This document shows positions 44,216 to 53,016 of a stretch of DNA of 64,000 nucleotides, piece by piece. How positions within the stretch are numbered: position 1 is the stretch's first letter; each line of letters opens with the position of its first letter. Source of the DNA: Clostridia bacterium (GTDB lineage: Bacteria; Bacillota; Clostridia; Christensenellales; CAG-138). A model generated the notes under the pieces. That model saw only the letters and a program-made list of their open reading frames with translations. It ran no database searches and was not told the DNA's origin. Where the stretch lies: the NCBI GenBank assembly GCA_017523925.1, contig JAFWVQ010000058.1, positions 1 through 64,000 of the forward strand, given 5' to 3'. Position numbers and translations under genes: made by a program.

Positions 44216-45424
44216 TCAGCCGTTCGCTTTGCCCGCAAGTATCCCCGCGGCGATATTCAGTATCTCATTCGCCGCATCATCCTTAGATTGAAGCGGAAGC
44301 TCGGTCATGCCGTCCCGAGTGATAACGGTGATAACGTTCGTATCCGTGCCGAAGCCCGCGCCGCTCGTTTTGAGATTGTTTGCGCAGATCATATCGGCGT
44401 TCTTCTTTTCGAGCTTAACCCTGCTGTTTTCGATAAGGTTTTCGGTCTCCATCGAGAAGCCGCAGATCACCTGCTCCGCGCGGCGCGTTTCGCCGAGCGA
44501 CTTGAGAATATCCTTGGTGCGGCGAAGCGGAATGCTCATATCGCCGTCCTTTTTCTTTACCTTTTCATCGAAGTATTCCGAGGGCATGTAGTCCGCAACG
44601 GCGGCGGCCTTGAAAATCATATCCATCTCCCCCGCCCTTTCGGTCACGGCGTTATACATATTCTCGGCGCTCTCGATGTTCACGACCTCAACAAACGGCG
44701 GCGGCGCGACCTCCATCGGGCCCGCGACGAGCGTAACTGTCGCACCGCGCAGCATTGCCATCTTCGCGATAGAGCAGCCCATCTTGCCGCTCGAGCGGTT
44801 GGTTATATAGCGAACGGGGTCTATCTTTTCCCTAGTGGGACCCGCCGTAACAAGCACTTTTTTGCCCGCAAGGTCGTGCTCCATGCCGATCTCACGGAGG
44901 ATATGCCAAAGAAGCTCCTCGGGCTCGGGAAGCTTGCCCGCGCCAACGTCGCCGCAGGCAAGGCGGCCTGAAGCGGGGGTTATCACCTTCCAGCCGTAGC
45001 CGCGCAGTATTTCGAGATTATCCTGCGTCACCCGGTTTTCATACATATTGGTATTCATCGCGGGGGCAACGAGCTTCGGGCAGCGGCATGCAAGGACCGT
45101 GGTGGAAAGCATATCGTCCGCGATGCCGTGCGCAAATTTGGCGCAGATATTCGCCGTTGCGGGCGCAACTATCACAAGATCGGTGCGCTTTGCAAGCGAG
45201 ATATGCTCCACCTTGTGCACGAAGTTTCTGTCGAAGGTGTCTATCGAAACGCGGTTGCCCGAAAGCTGCTCGAAGGTCAGCGGCGCAACGAACTCCGCCG
45301 CGTTCTTCGTCATAACGACCTCCACCGAGGCGTGTTGCTTCACCAAAAGGCTCGTCAGCGCCGCCGCCTTGTATGCGGCGATGCCGCCTGTCACTCCGAG
45401 AAGCACGGTTTTTCCTTTAAGCAT
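44216..45424 (-). CDS. coaBC: Bifunctional coenzyme A biosynthesis protein CoaBC
   Basis: 402 residues. The N-terminal half (CoaC, phosphopantothenoylcysteine decarboxylase, FMN-dependent) shows LGVTGGIAAYKAAAL, TANICAKFAHGIADD and PAMNTNMYE. The C-terminal half (CoaB, phosphopantothenate-cysteine ligase) shows VTAGPTREKIDPVRYITNRSSGKMG and FKAAAVADY. Two steps of coenzyme A synthesis. ATG 45424 follows GGAGG; an upstream extension to 45499 is not credible. Confidence 0.95.
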   Translation of the reverse strand: MLKGKTVLLGVTGGIAAYKAAALTSLLVKQHASVEVVMTKNAAEFVAPLTFEQLSGNRVSIDTFDRNFVHKVEHISLAKRTDLVIVAPATANICAKFAHGIADDMLSTTVLACRCPKLVAPAMNTNMYENRVTQDNLEILRGYGWKVITPASGRLACGDVGAGKLPEPEELLWHILREIGMEHDLAGKKVLVTAGPTREKIDPVRYITNRSSGKMGCSIAKMAMLRGATVTLVAGPMEVAPPPFVEVVNIESAENMYNAVTERAGEMDMIFKAAAVADYMPSEYFDEKVKKKDGDMSIPLRRTKDILKSLGETRRAEQVICGFSMETENLIENSRVKLEKKNADMICANNLKTSGAGFGTDTNVITVITRDGMTELPLQSKDDAANEILNIAAGILAGKANG

Positions 45425-45638
45425 ATAAAAACCTCCGTTTTGAGAAAGGATGCTCTGTTTCATCCGTTTTATTCTTTTCAAGGGATGGAACGCTCCCATG
45501 ACCCCATTTTAGATTATATACGCTTTTTCATGATTTGTAAAGCGCGGGGATCAAATTCGAGAAGCGTTCGGAAACGGAAGACATCGGACGGACTCGGCAG
45601 AAAGCAGCCACAAAAGCGGTGCAGCGCACGATTTTTGA

Positions 45639-45667
45639 TTGAAAAGCCCGTGGTTATGGTTTATAAT
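45639..45667 (+). promoter_or_regulatory. Promoter of hflX
   Basis: TTGAAA (45639-45644), 17 bp, TATAAT (45662-45667). Confidence 0.7.
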
Positions 45668-45726
45668 TAGCGTAAGTTTATGCAAGCGCCCGTTTTTACC
45701 GCATCAAGCGGGCGGCAGGAGGTCGA

Positions 45727-47505
45727 ATGGCAAACAAGGTCAACGGAAACCTTACGGGTATCAAGAATACGATCATCGAGCGCATCAAGGCGATCTATGA
45801 GATAGAGATGGATCAGAGCGAATTCGCCTCGATCGAGCTAATAAACGCGCTTAGCACGCTCACGGGAGAGATCGACCGCGAGATCTCGGTTTATATCGCA
45901 AGAAACGGAAGTATCGTGGACGTTTCCGTGGGTGACAGCTCGAAGGTGAGCCTGCCGAATATGCGCCTTGTTCGCAACGAGGACAGGCTCTGCGGCGTTC
46001 GCTGCATCCACACGCATCCCAACGGCGACGGCAGGCTTTCGGGCGTGGATATCGGCACGCTTCGCTCATCCAAGCTCGACTGCATGGCGGCGCTCGGCGT
46101 GCTGGACGGCAAGCCCACGCAGCTCTATGCTGCGTATCTTGGCGAGATGAACGAGGAGACCGACGCCTACGACGCGCTCATCTACGGCCCGCTTCGCCCG
46201 CTCAAGCTGCCGCAGAGGGCGCTCATCGCCGAGATCTTCAATTCGGACGACAGATTCAGAAGCGTTACCAAGGCTGTGGAGGACGCGGAGAGCGAGAGAG
46301 CGATACTCGTTGGCATGGAGAATTCCGAGGGGTACGACACGCTCGAGGAGCTTGGCGAGCTTGCAAGGACCGCCGGTGCAGTGGTGCTGAACAAGATCTA
46401 CACGCGCAGGCGCGCCATCGACAACGCTACCTATATCGGAAGCGGCAAGGCCGAGGAGCTTGCGCTGATGCGAAGCGAGCTTGAAGCTGATCTTTTCATC
46501 TTTGACGACGAGCTTTCGGCGATCCAGCTCCGTTCGCTCGAGGAGATACTCGGCGCAAGGGTCATCGACCGCACCACGCTGATACTCGACATCTTCGCCG
46601 CAAGGGCGACGAGCCGCGAGGGCAAGCTTCAAGTGGAGCTCGCCCAGATGCGCTACCGTCTGCCACGCCTGCTCGGGCAGGGTCAGGTGCTCTCGCGTCT
46701 CGGCGGCGGCATAGGCACGCGCGGTCCCGGCGAAAAGAAGCTTGAGATCGACCGCAGGCGCATTCGCAGGCGCATATACGAGCTTGAAACGGAGCTTGCA
46801 GAGATCGAGAAGCAGCGCGAGCTTCGGCGCGAGAGCCGAAAGGCGAACCGCATACCGCTCGTGGCGCTCGTGGGCTACACGAACGCGGGCAAATCGACGC
46901 TTTTGAACCGGCTGACGAGCAGCACCGTGCTTGCGGAGGATATGCTCTTTGCAACGCTCGATCCCGTGGTGCGCCAGGTCACGCTGCCCGGCGGCACGGA
47001 GGCGCTCATTTCAGACACGGTCGGCTTTATAAACAAGCTTCCACACGATCTCGTGAAGGCGTTCCGCTCCACGCTCGAGGAGGTATCATCCTCCGATCTC
47101 ATACTGCACGTGATAGATTTTTCAAGTCCCTACCATGAAAAGCAGATGCAGGTGGTGGACGACGTGCTTGCTTCGCTGAACGCCGCAGATATACCGACCG
47201 TTCTCGTTTTCAACAAGATAGACAGAGCGGAGGAGCCCGCCCCCGCCGCAAGCGAGCACCGGCTCTGCATCAGTGCGAAGCACGGCACGGGCATAGACGC
47301 GCTGTTTGGCGCGATAGAGACCGCCCTGAACAGCGCGAGGCAGGAGATCGAGCTGACGGTTCCATACTCAAAGTATGAAGCGATCGCCTTCATCAGGGAG
47401 CGCGGCATGCTGCTTGAGGAGGAGCATCTCGACAGCGGCACGCGCATTCGGGCGCGCCTGGATGCGGCGGACATAGGGCAGCTTAAAAAAATAATTGATT
47501 TTTGA
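45727..47505 (+). CDS. hflX: GTPase HflX with JAMM-like N-terminal domain
   Basis: 592 residues, longer than the usual 400-450. The HflX core (from about residue 195) has GSGKAEELAL, the glycine-rich GGGIGTRGPGEKKLE, G1 GYTNAGKSTLLNRL near 382, G3 DTVGFINKLPHDLV and NKID. HflX splits stalled ribosomes after stress. Residues 1-180 form an extra domain with CIHTHPNGDGRLSGVD, an H-x-H-x7-S-x2-D pattern of JAMM/MPN metalloproteases (His95, His97, Ser105, Asp108). Related extended HflX proteins occur in other Clostridia. The domain's activity is not established. Confidence 0.92.
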   Translation: MANKVNGNLTGIKNTIIERIKAIYEIEMDQSEFASIELINALSTLTGEIDREISVYIARNGSIVDVSVGDSSKVSLPNMRLVRNEDRLCGVRCIHTHPNGDGRLSGVDIGTLRSSKLDCMAALGVLDGKPTQLYAAYLGEMNEETDAYDALIYGPLRPLKLPQRALIAEIFNSDDRFRSVTKAVEDAESERAILVGMENSEGYDTLEELGELARTAGAVVLNKIYTRRRAIDNATYIGSGKAEELALMRSELEADLFIFDDELSAIQLRSLEEILGARVIDRTTLILDIFAARATSREGKLQVELAQMRYRLPRLLGQGQVLSRLGGGIGTRGPGEKKLEIDRRRIRRRIYELETELAEIEKQRELRRESRKANRIPLVALVGYTNAGKSTLLNRLTSSTVLAEDMLFATLDPVVRQVTLPGGTEALISDTVGFINKLPHDLVKAFRSTLEEVSSSDLILHVIDFSSPYHEKQMQVVDDVLASLNAADIPTVLVFNKIDRAEEPAPAASEHRLCISAKHGTGIDALFGAIETALNSARQEIELTVPYSKYEAIAFIRERGMLLEEEHLDSGTRIRARLDAADIGQLKKIIDF

Positions 47506-47568
47506 GTGCAAAGGGAATATAATAAGCGGGTTAATATCGCGGCGAATCAAAGCGGAGGTGAGCGCTAT

Positions 47569-48249
47569 TTGAAAACGAGGATAATCACTATCGAGGGCAT
47601 CGACGGCAGCGGGAAAACGGTTCAGTTCGAGCTGCTTGCTTCAAGGCTCGAGGCGCTCGGCTTCAGCGTGGCGCGGCGCGGCTATCCGGTCTACGAATCG
47701 TTCTTCGGCGAGCAGATAGGCAAATTCCTCTCGGGCAGCGGCGGCGTTTTGGCGACCGACGTTGATCAAAGGAGCATGGCGCTTTGGTTTGCGCTCGACC
47801 GCTTCAACGATCTCAAGGACTATGCGGGCGGCGAGAGCGATTTTCTTCTGATAAACCGCTACGTGCTCAGCAACGCGGTGTATCAGAGCGTGCGCGATAC
47901 GGACTGCGGCAAGCCGGATATAGTGGATTGGGTGTTTGAGCTCGAGTATGATAAGCTCGGCCTCCCCCGCCCCGATCTGAACATCTTTCTGGCGGTCGAA
48001 GCGGGCTGCGCGAAGGCGAACGTCGGCAAGAAGGGCTTCCGCGATTACGTCGGCAGCGGCAGCGACGTTTACGAAAGGAGCAAAACGCTTCAGCAGCGCG
48101 CAAGCGACAAGTACAGGGAGCTTGCGGAACGCTTCGACGATATCGCAATAGTTGAATGCAGCGAAAACGGCGAAATGCGCCCGATCGAGGCGATCTCGGA
48201 CGGGATAGTGCAATTGCTCGATGAAAGAGGGCTGCTGAAAAAGGAATAA
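47569..48249 (+). CDS. tmk: Thymidylate kinase
   Basis: 226 residues from TTG 47569, chosen because GGAGGTG ends 9 nt upstream and MKTRIITIEGIDGSGKT is the natural start; the upstream GTG 47506 would add 21 odd residues. The P-loop is GIDGSGKT, and WFALDRFNDL and LINRYVLSNAVYQSVR correspond to the conserved Arg-containing segments. It makes dTDP from dTMP. Family members are 200-225 residues. It follows hflX closely and precedes the PFK gene. Confidence 0.85.
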   Translation: MKTRIITIEGIDGSGKTVQFELLASRLEALGFSVARRGYPVYESFFGEQIGKFLSGSGGVLATDVDQRSMALWFALDRFNDLKDYAGGESDFLLINRYVLSNAVYQSVRDTDCGKPDIVDWVFELEYDKLGLPRPDLNIFLAVEAGCAKANVGKKGFRDYVGSGSDVYERSKTLQQRASDKYRELAERFDDIAIVECSENGEMRPIEAISDGIVQLLDERGLLKKE

Positions 48250-48496
48250 AGGATCTGATAGCATGGAAGAATCCAAGAAAAAGCGGGCCGCCGCGAGTGA
48301 AAATGCGGGCGAAGAAGCGAAGATCGCTTCAAAACCCGGCGCTTCCAAAAAGCACGGGGCTTCCGCAAGGAACGGCGCTTCAAAAAAGAGCGCTTCTTCA
48401 AAAAAGAGCGGCGATCCCGCAGCAAGCGGCGCCGCATCGGACGGCGGCGCTAACGAGATACTTGAAAACAAAACCACTTTTAAGGAGATAAGCAAA

Positions 48497-49558
48497 ATGA
48501 GAAAAATAGGTATTCTCACCGGCGGCGGCGACTGCCCCGGACTCAACGCCGTTATCAGGGGCGTTGTTGAAAAATGCGCGGAAGCGGGCATAGAGGTGTT
48601 CGGCTTCCATAACGGCTGGCGCGGCGCGCTCACCGCAAAGGGCCACTGGCTGACCCTCAACGAGGTGGACGGCATCCAGACCCAGGGCGGCACCATCATC
48701 GGAAGCTCCAGAACGAACGTTCTTGCGGATTCCGACGGCCCGCAGACCATCATCGAGGTGCTCAAGGCGCTCGATCTCGAGGGCGTTGTTGCGATCGGCG
48801 GCGACGATACGCTCGGCGTTGCAAATAAGCTTCGTAAGCTCGGCATCAACGTTATCGGCGTTCCCAAAACCATCGACAACGACCTGAGCTGCACCGACTA
48901 CACCTTCGGCTTTGAGACCGCATCCAACATCGCCATGGAGGCGATCGACCGCCTTCAGACCACCGCGAAGGCGCACTCCCGCTGCATCGTGGTGGAATGC
49001 ATGGGCAGGCACACGGGCTGGATCGCGCTTCAGGCGGGTCTTGCCGCAAACGCGCATCTCGTGCTGATCCCCGAATTCCCCAAGACCTACGACGAGATAA
49101 TCTCCCTCGTTCGCAGAAGGTACCTTCGCGGCGAGCATTACACCATCATCGTGGTCGCAGAGGGCTTCGAGCTTCTCGGCAGCGAGGAGATAGACCTCGG
49201 CACCGATGCATTCGGCAACAAGCTGCTCATCCACAAGAATCTCGCGAAAAACCTTTCCGACATGATCGAGGATACGATGAGAAACGATCCGCTGCTCGGC
49301 TTGGACGCGCAGTATTTCGAGTGCCGCCCCGTGGTGCTCGGTCACGTTCAGCGCGGCGGCGCCCCCTGCGCCTTTGACCGCGTGCTCGGAACGCGCCTCG
49401 GCATCAAGGCGGGTGAGCTCGTTGTGAACCGCGACTATGGCAACATGGTCGGCCAGTCCGGTAACCAGATAGTTGCCGCCGATCTTGACAAGGCGGTAAC
49501 GGTTCGCAAAGAGGTCGACAAAGAGTTTTACGACGCGGCTTCGCTGTATTTCAAATGA
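48497..49558 (+). CDS. 6-phosphofructokinase, PPi or mixed-substrate type (group III)
   Basis: 353 residues. Phosphorylates fructose 6-phosphate. GGGDCPGLNAVIRG opens the protein. IGGDDTLGVA and VPKTIDNDL carry Asp and Lys at the positions that distinguish PPi-using from ATP-using enzymes (ATP types read GGDGS and PGTIDND). ECMGRHTGWIAL and VLGHVQRGGAPCAFDR are typical. ATG 48497 has AAGGAG upstream. The same frame is open back to ATG 48263 and would add 78 residues rich in Lys, Ser, Ala and Gly; whether this is translated is unclear. Confidence 0.88.
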   Translation: MRKIGILTGGGDCPGLNAVIRGVVEKCAEAGIEVFGFHNGWRGALTAKGHWLTLNEVDGIQTQGGTIIGSSRTNVLADSDGPQTIIEVLKALDLEGVVAIGGDDTLGVANKLRKLGINVIGVPKTIDNDLSCTDYTFGFETASNIAMEAIDRLQTTAKAHSRCIVVECMGRHTGWIALQAGLAANAHLVLIPEFPKTYDEIISLVRRRYLRGEHYTIIVVAEGFELLGSEEIDLGTDAFGNKLLIHKNLAKNLSDMIEDTMRNDPLLGLDAQYFECRPVVLGHVQRGGAPCAFDRVLGTRLGIKAGELVVNRDYGNMVGQSGNQIVAADLDKAVTVRKEVDKEFYDAASLYFK

Positions 49559-49587
49559 TCGGCCCTTCATAAATCCTATCGCAGCTT

Positions 49588-49623
49588 CGGCTCCCGCGCT
49601 CTTCCTGCGCAGGGGCCGTTTTT
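49588..49623 (+). terminator. Terminator after the PFK gene
   Basis: CGGCTCCCGCGC (49588-49599) pairs with GCGCAGGGGCCG (49607-49618) at 11 of 12 positions, followed by T5. Confidence 0.8.
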
Positions 49624-49658
49624 CATCCTTTTTTGAGCGCTTTTTATTTGCCGAAAAC

Positions 49659-49688
49659 TTGACAAGAGCGGTTGTTTTGTGGCATAAT
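49659..49688 (+). promoter_or_regulatory. Promoter of glnS
   Basis: TTGACA (49659-49664), 18 bp, CATAAT (49683-49688). Confidence 0.7.
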
Positions 49689-49726
49689 AAAGGATGGTTT
49701 TATATATCGAAAGGACAGTGAAGACC

Positions 49727-51382
49727 ATGGAAAAAGAGTTTGAACCGCGCAATTTTATAGAGGAATTCATCGTTGAGGACGTTAAGACGAACCCGACCGT
49801 TAAAACGAGGTTCCCGCCCGAGCCCAACGGTTATCCGCATATCGGCCACGCGAAGGCTTTATACATCGATTTTTCTACCGCAGAGCGCTTCGGCGGCACC
49901 TGCAATCTGCGCTTTGACGACACGAACCCCACCAAGGAGGACGTTGAGTACGTTGAGGCGATAATGGAGGATATCCGTTGGCTGGGCTTCCATTGGGATA
50001 AGCTCTGCTTCGGCAGCGATTATTTCGACACCTGCTATGAGCTTGCTGTGAAGCTCATCAAGGACGGCAAGGCGTATGTTTGCGACCTCGACAAGGATCA
50101 GATACGCGAATACCGCGGCACGCTGACCGAGCCCGGCATCAACAGCCCCTATCGTGAGCGCAGCGTCGAGGAGAATCTCGATCTGTTTGAGCGCATGAAG
50201 AACGGCGAATTCGAGGACGGCAGCCGCACGCTTCGCGCCAAGATCGATATGGCTTCCCCGAATATCAATATGCGCGACCCCGCGCTCTACCGCATACTGC
50301 ACCGCAGCCATCACCACACCGGCGACAAATGGTGCATCTACCCGATGTATGATTTCGCGCATCCGATACAGGACGCGATCGAGGGAGTTACGCATTCGCT
50401 TTGTTCGCTTGAATATGAAGCGCATCGCCCGCTCTACAACTGGGTCATAGACAACTGCGGCTTCGACCCCAAGCCCCGCCAGATTGAGTTTGCAAGATTG
50501 AACCTTACGAACACCATCATGAGCAAGCGCTTCCTGCGCACGCTCGTCGACGGCGGCTACGTCAGCGGCTGGGACGATCCCAGGATGCCCACGCTCTGCG
50601 CCATGAGAAGAAGGGGCTACACCCCCGCCGCGATCAGGGATTTTCTTGAGCGTGCAGGCGTTGCAAAGGCCGATTCGCTCGTGGATTCCGCGATGCTCGA
50701 GCATTGCGTTCGTGAGGATCTGAACGCGCATTCCGTTCGCGCTATGGCCGTTACCGATCCTATCAAGGTGGTTATCGAAAACTTCCCCGAGGGCGAGTTC
50801 GTTGACGTTCAGATCGAGGATATGCCGATCGCCGAGGAGGGCGATCCGCTTTTCGGCAAGACCCACACCGTGCGCTTCTCCCGCGAGGTGTATATCGAGC
50901 GCGAGGACTTCATGGTCGAGCCGCCGAAGAAGTATTTCAGGCTCAAGCCCGACGGCGAGGTTCGCCTCAAGGGTGCGTTCATAATCAAATGCACGGGCTA
51001 TGAGCTCAACGAAGACGGCAGCGTAAAGCTCGTTCGCTGCACCTACGATCCCGAAAGCTTCTCGGGCGAGTGCGAGCGCAAGGTCAAGGGAACCATCCAT
51101 TGTGTCCCCGTTTGCGATGCGGTCCCTGCGGAGTTCAGATTTTACGAGCCGCTTATGACTGAGGAAAACGTTACTCCCGATGATTTCATCGACAAGCTCA
51201 ACCCCGATTCCGTGCGCATCCTCAACGGCTTTGTTGAGCCCTTCCTCGCTTCCCCAGAGGTCGGCTCGAAGTATCAGTTCATGCGCATCGGCTATTTCTG
51301 CACCGATCCCGACACGACCGCGGAAAAGCCTGTTTTCAACCGCACGGTCGGCCTTAAGGACGGCTACAAGCCCAACAACTGA
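49727..51382 (+). CDS. glnS: Glutaminyl-tRNA synthetase
   Basis: 551 residues, class I synthetase. The HIGH motif reads GYPHIGHAK, with [12 protein letters not shown] being specific to Gln[13 protein letters not shown] and the KMSKS-type IMSKRFL follow. The C-terminal anticodon-binding beta-barrels run from about 330. Having GlnRS means glutaminyl-tRNA is charged directly; a tRNA-Gln gene lies at 21.5 kb. ATG 49727 was chosen over 49694 because the longer form is not conserved. Confidence 0.95.
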   Translation: MEKEFEPRNFIEEFIVEDVKTNPTVKTRFPPEPNGYPHIGHAKALYIDFSTAERFGGTCNLRFDDTNPTKEDVEYVEAIMEDIRWLGFHWDKLCFGSDYFDTCYELAVKLIKDGKAYVCDLDKDQIREYRGTLTEPGINSPYRERSVEENLDLFERMKNGEFEDGSRTLRAKIDMASPNINMRDPALYRILHRSHHHTGDKWCIYPMYDFAHPIQDAIEGVTHSLCSLEYEAHRPLYNWVIDNCGFDPKPRQIEFARLNLTNTIMSKRFLRTLVDGGYVSGWDDPRMPTLCAMRRRGYTPAAIRDFLERAGVAKADSLVDSAMLEHCVREDLNAHSVRAMAVTDPIKVVIENFPEGEFVDVQIEDMPIAEEGDPLFGKTHTVRFSREVYIEREDFMVEPPKKYFRLKPDGEVRLKGAFIIKCTGYELNEDGSVKLVRCTYDPESFSGECERKVKGTIHCVPVCDAVPAEFRFYEPLMTEENVTPDDFIDKLNPDSVRILNGFVEPFLASPEVGSKYQFMRIGYFCTDPDTTAEKPVFNRTVGLKDGYKPNN

Positions 51383-51432
51383 GTTTTGGTTTTCGGAGGC
51401 GGCGGCCTTCGGAGCATTGAGAGGGAATAGAT

Positions 51433-52029
51433 ATGTTTCAGCAGAGCGTGGACCGCGCGCGCGGCACGGCAAAATCGGATCTTTGGCTTTTCATCTGGCT
51501 GATCGTCGGCTTTTTCACGATCGGCACAGCCGTGGTTTATCTTGAAAAGCTCTTTTCTTCGACCATTCCGCGATACGTATTCATCGGCCTCGCGCTCTGT
51601 GCGCTGTATCTGATCTACCGGCTCAGGCTCGTTGGCTACCGCTACACCATCTTCTACAAGGAAGCCGAACCGGTCTACGATCCGCGCTTCGACGATATGA
51701 TAATGCACGAGGATTATCAGTACCCCGTCGGGACGCTGGTTTTCGAGCGCATCGTGAGCGCGAAGGGCACGATCCTGCTCACCGTTGACAGAAGCGACAT
51801 CGTTGCCCTGACCGCCCCGGGCGAAGCGGCTCCCGCAGGCGAGATCGCGCATACGGCGGATTATTCCTGCACGAAGAGCGATCGGGCGCATACGCTGTTT
51901 TTCAGAAAGAACGGCGAGCTGTGCAGCCTGCTTTTCGCGCCGGACGAGGAGTTTCTCTGCTGCTATAAAGAGATGCTCGAGAACGCGGCAAGCCCCGCCG
52001 AACCCGTAAAAGAGGGCGGCGAGGAATGA
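51433..52029 (+). CDS. Membrane protein of unknown function upstream of holB
   Basis: 198 residues. Two TM helices (LWLFIWLIVGFFTIGTAVVYL; YVFIGLALCALYLIYRL) are followed by a cytosolic domain of about 120 residues that resembles a PH-like beta-barrel (YRYTIFYKEAEPVYDP ... GTLVFERIVSAKGTILLTV). It overlaps holB by 4 bp (ATGA), so the two are coupled. I do not recognise the family. Confidence 0.75.
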   Translation: MFQQSVDRARGTAKSDLWLFIWLIVGFFTIGTAVVYLEKLFSSTIPRYVFIGLALCALYLIYRLRLVGYRYTIFYKEAEPVYDPRFDDMIMHEDYQYPVGTLVFERIVSAKGTILLTVDRSDIVALTAPGEAAPAGEIAHTADYSCTKSDRAHTLFFRKNGELCSLLFAPDEEFLCCYKEMLENAASPAEPVKEGGEE

Positions 52030-52931
52030 GCGGCATAGCCGAAAAACTCAAGCGGTCGCTGCTTTCTTCAAGAGCGATGCACGGCTATCTCTTCACCGGC
52101 GCAGGTGCGGATGGTGAGGGCGGCGTTATAGAACAATGCGCAAGCATACTGCTTTTCGGGTGCGTGGAGCTCGAGAGGCTTCACACCGTGCCCGACTATA
52201 TCGCGCTCGACGGCACCGCGAAGGTGGACCGCATAAGGGAGATAAAGAGCGAGCTTGCAAAGCGCACTTATTCGACCGATAACCGCGTTGTGGTGATAAG
52301 GAACGTGCATCTTTTGAACGAGCATTCGATAAACGCGATGCTCAAGATGCTTGAGGAGCCGCCCGAGGGAACGTATTTTCTGCTTTCGGGCATCGAGCTG
52401 CAGGTTCTGCCGACGATCCGTTCGCGCGTTATGACGGTTCGCCTCGGCGAGCGTTCGGCGGAGGAGATCTCTGCGGCGCTCATAAGGCTCGGCGCAGGCG
52501 GTGCGGAATCCGAGAGGCTTGCGCTCGAGAGCGCGGGCTCGCTGGACGCGGCGATACGGCTGTATAACGATAAGGGCTTTGAAAAGCTCCGCAGCACCGC
52601 AATCGGCGCGCTGTTCTCCGTGCTCGGCGGCGGGAAGCTCTTCGACGCAAGCGACGCGCTCGCAGCGGACGCCGAATCGGCGCGCGCCGCGATATTCTTC
52701 ATACTCTCCGCCTGCCATGACGTGCTGCTGAAAAAGAGCGGCTGTCATTCGCTCAAGCCGTTCAACCCCGATTTCGGCGTTGAGACCGCAAAGGCCGCCT
52801 CGGCGCTCGGCTTTCACGAGCTTGCGCGGATCGCTTCGGTCATCTCTGCGGCTGCGCAGCGCATCTCCCCGCTCATCAAGCTTTCAAGGATATTCGACGT
52901 TTTGATGATAGATATCGCATACACCGGCTGA
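52026..52931 (+). CDS. holB: DNA polymerase III subunit delta'
   Basis: 301 residues, AAA+ clamp-loader subunit. HGYLFTGAGADGEGG is a degenerate Walker A, as expected for delta', which does not hydrolyse ATP. VVIRNVHLLNEHSINAMLKMLEEPPEGTYFLL and LPTIRSRVMTVRL carry the Walker B remnant and the sensor/SRC-like SRV motif. The zinc module is largely absent. It is followed by ricT, as in Bacillus. Confidence 0.9.
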   Translation: MSGIAEKLKRSLLSSRAMHGYLFTGAGADGEGGVIEQCASILLFGCVELERLHTVPDYIALDGTAKVDRIREIKSELAKRTYSTDNRVVVIRNVHLLNEHSINAMLKMLEEPPEGTYFLLSGIELQVLPTIRSRVMTVRLGERSAEEISAALIRLGAGGAESERLALESAGSLDAAIRLYNDKGFEKLRSTAIGALFSVLGGGKLFDASDALAADAESARAAIFFILSACHDVLLKKSGCHSLKPFNPDFGVETAKAASALGFHELARIASVISAAAQRISPLIKLSRIFDVLMIDIAYTG

Positions 52932-53016
52932 AGCGCCGAAAAAACAAGCGTTTTGCCGAACTGCGCAGCAACGCGAAAAACCGCGATTTAACGAAAGGAA
53001 GCCTCAGAGGCTGATT

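Noticed and set aside
49859..51472. 537-codon frame opposite glnS
   Set aside because: Reverse-frame artefact over a fully conserved synthetase.
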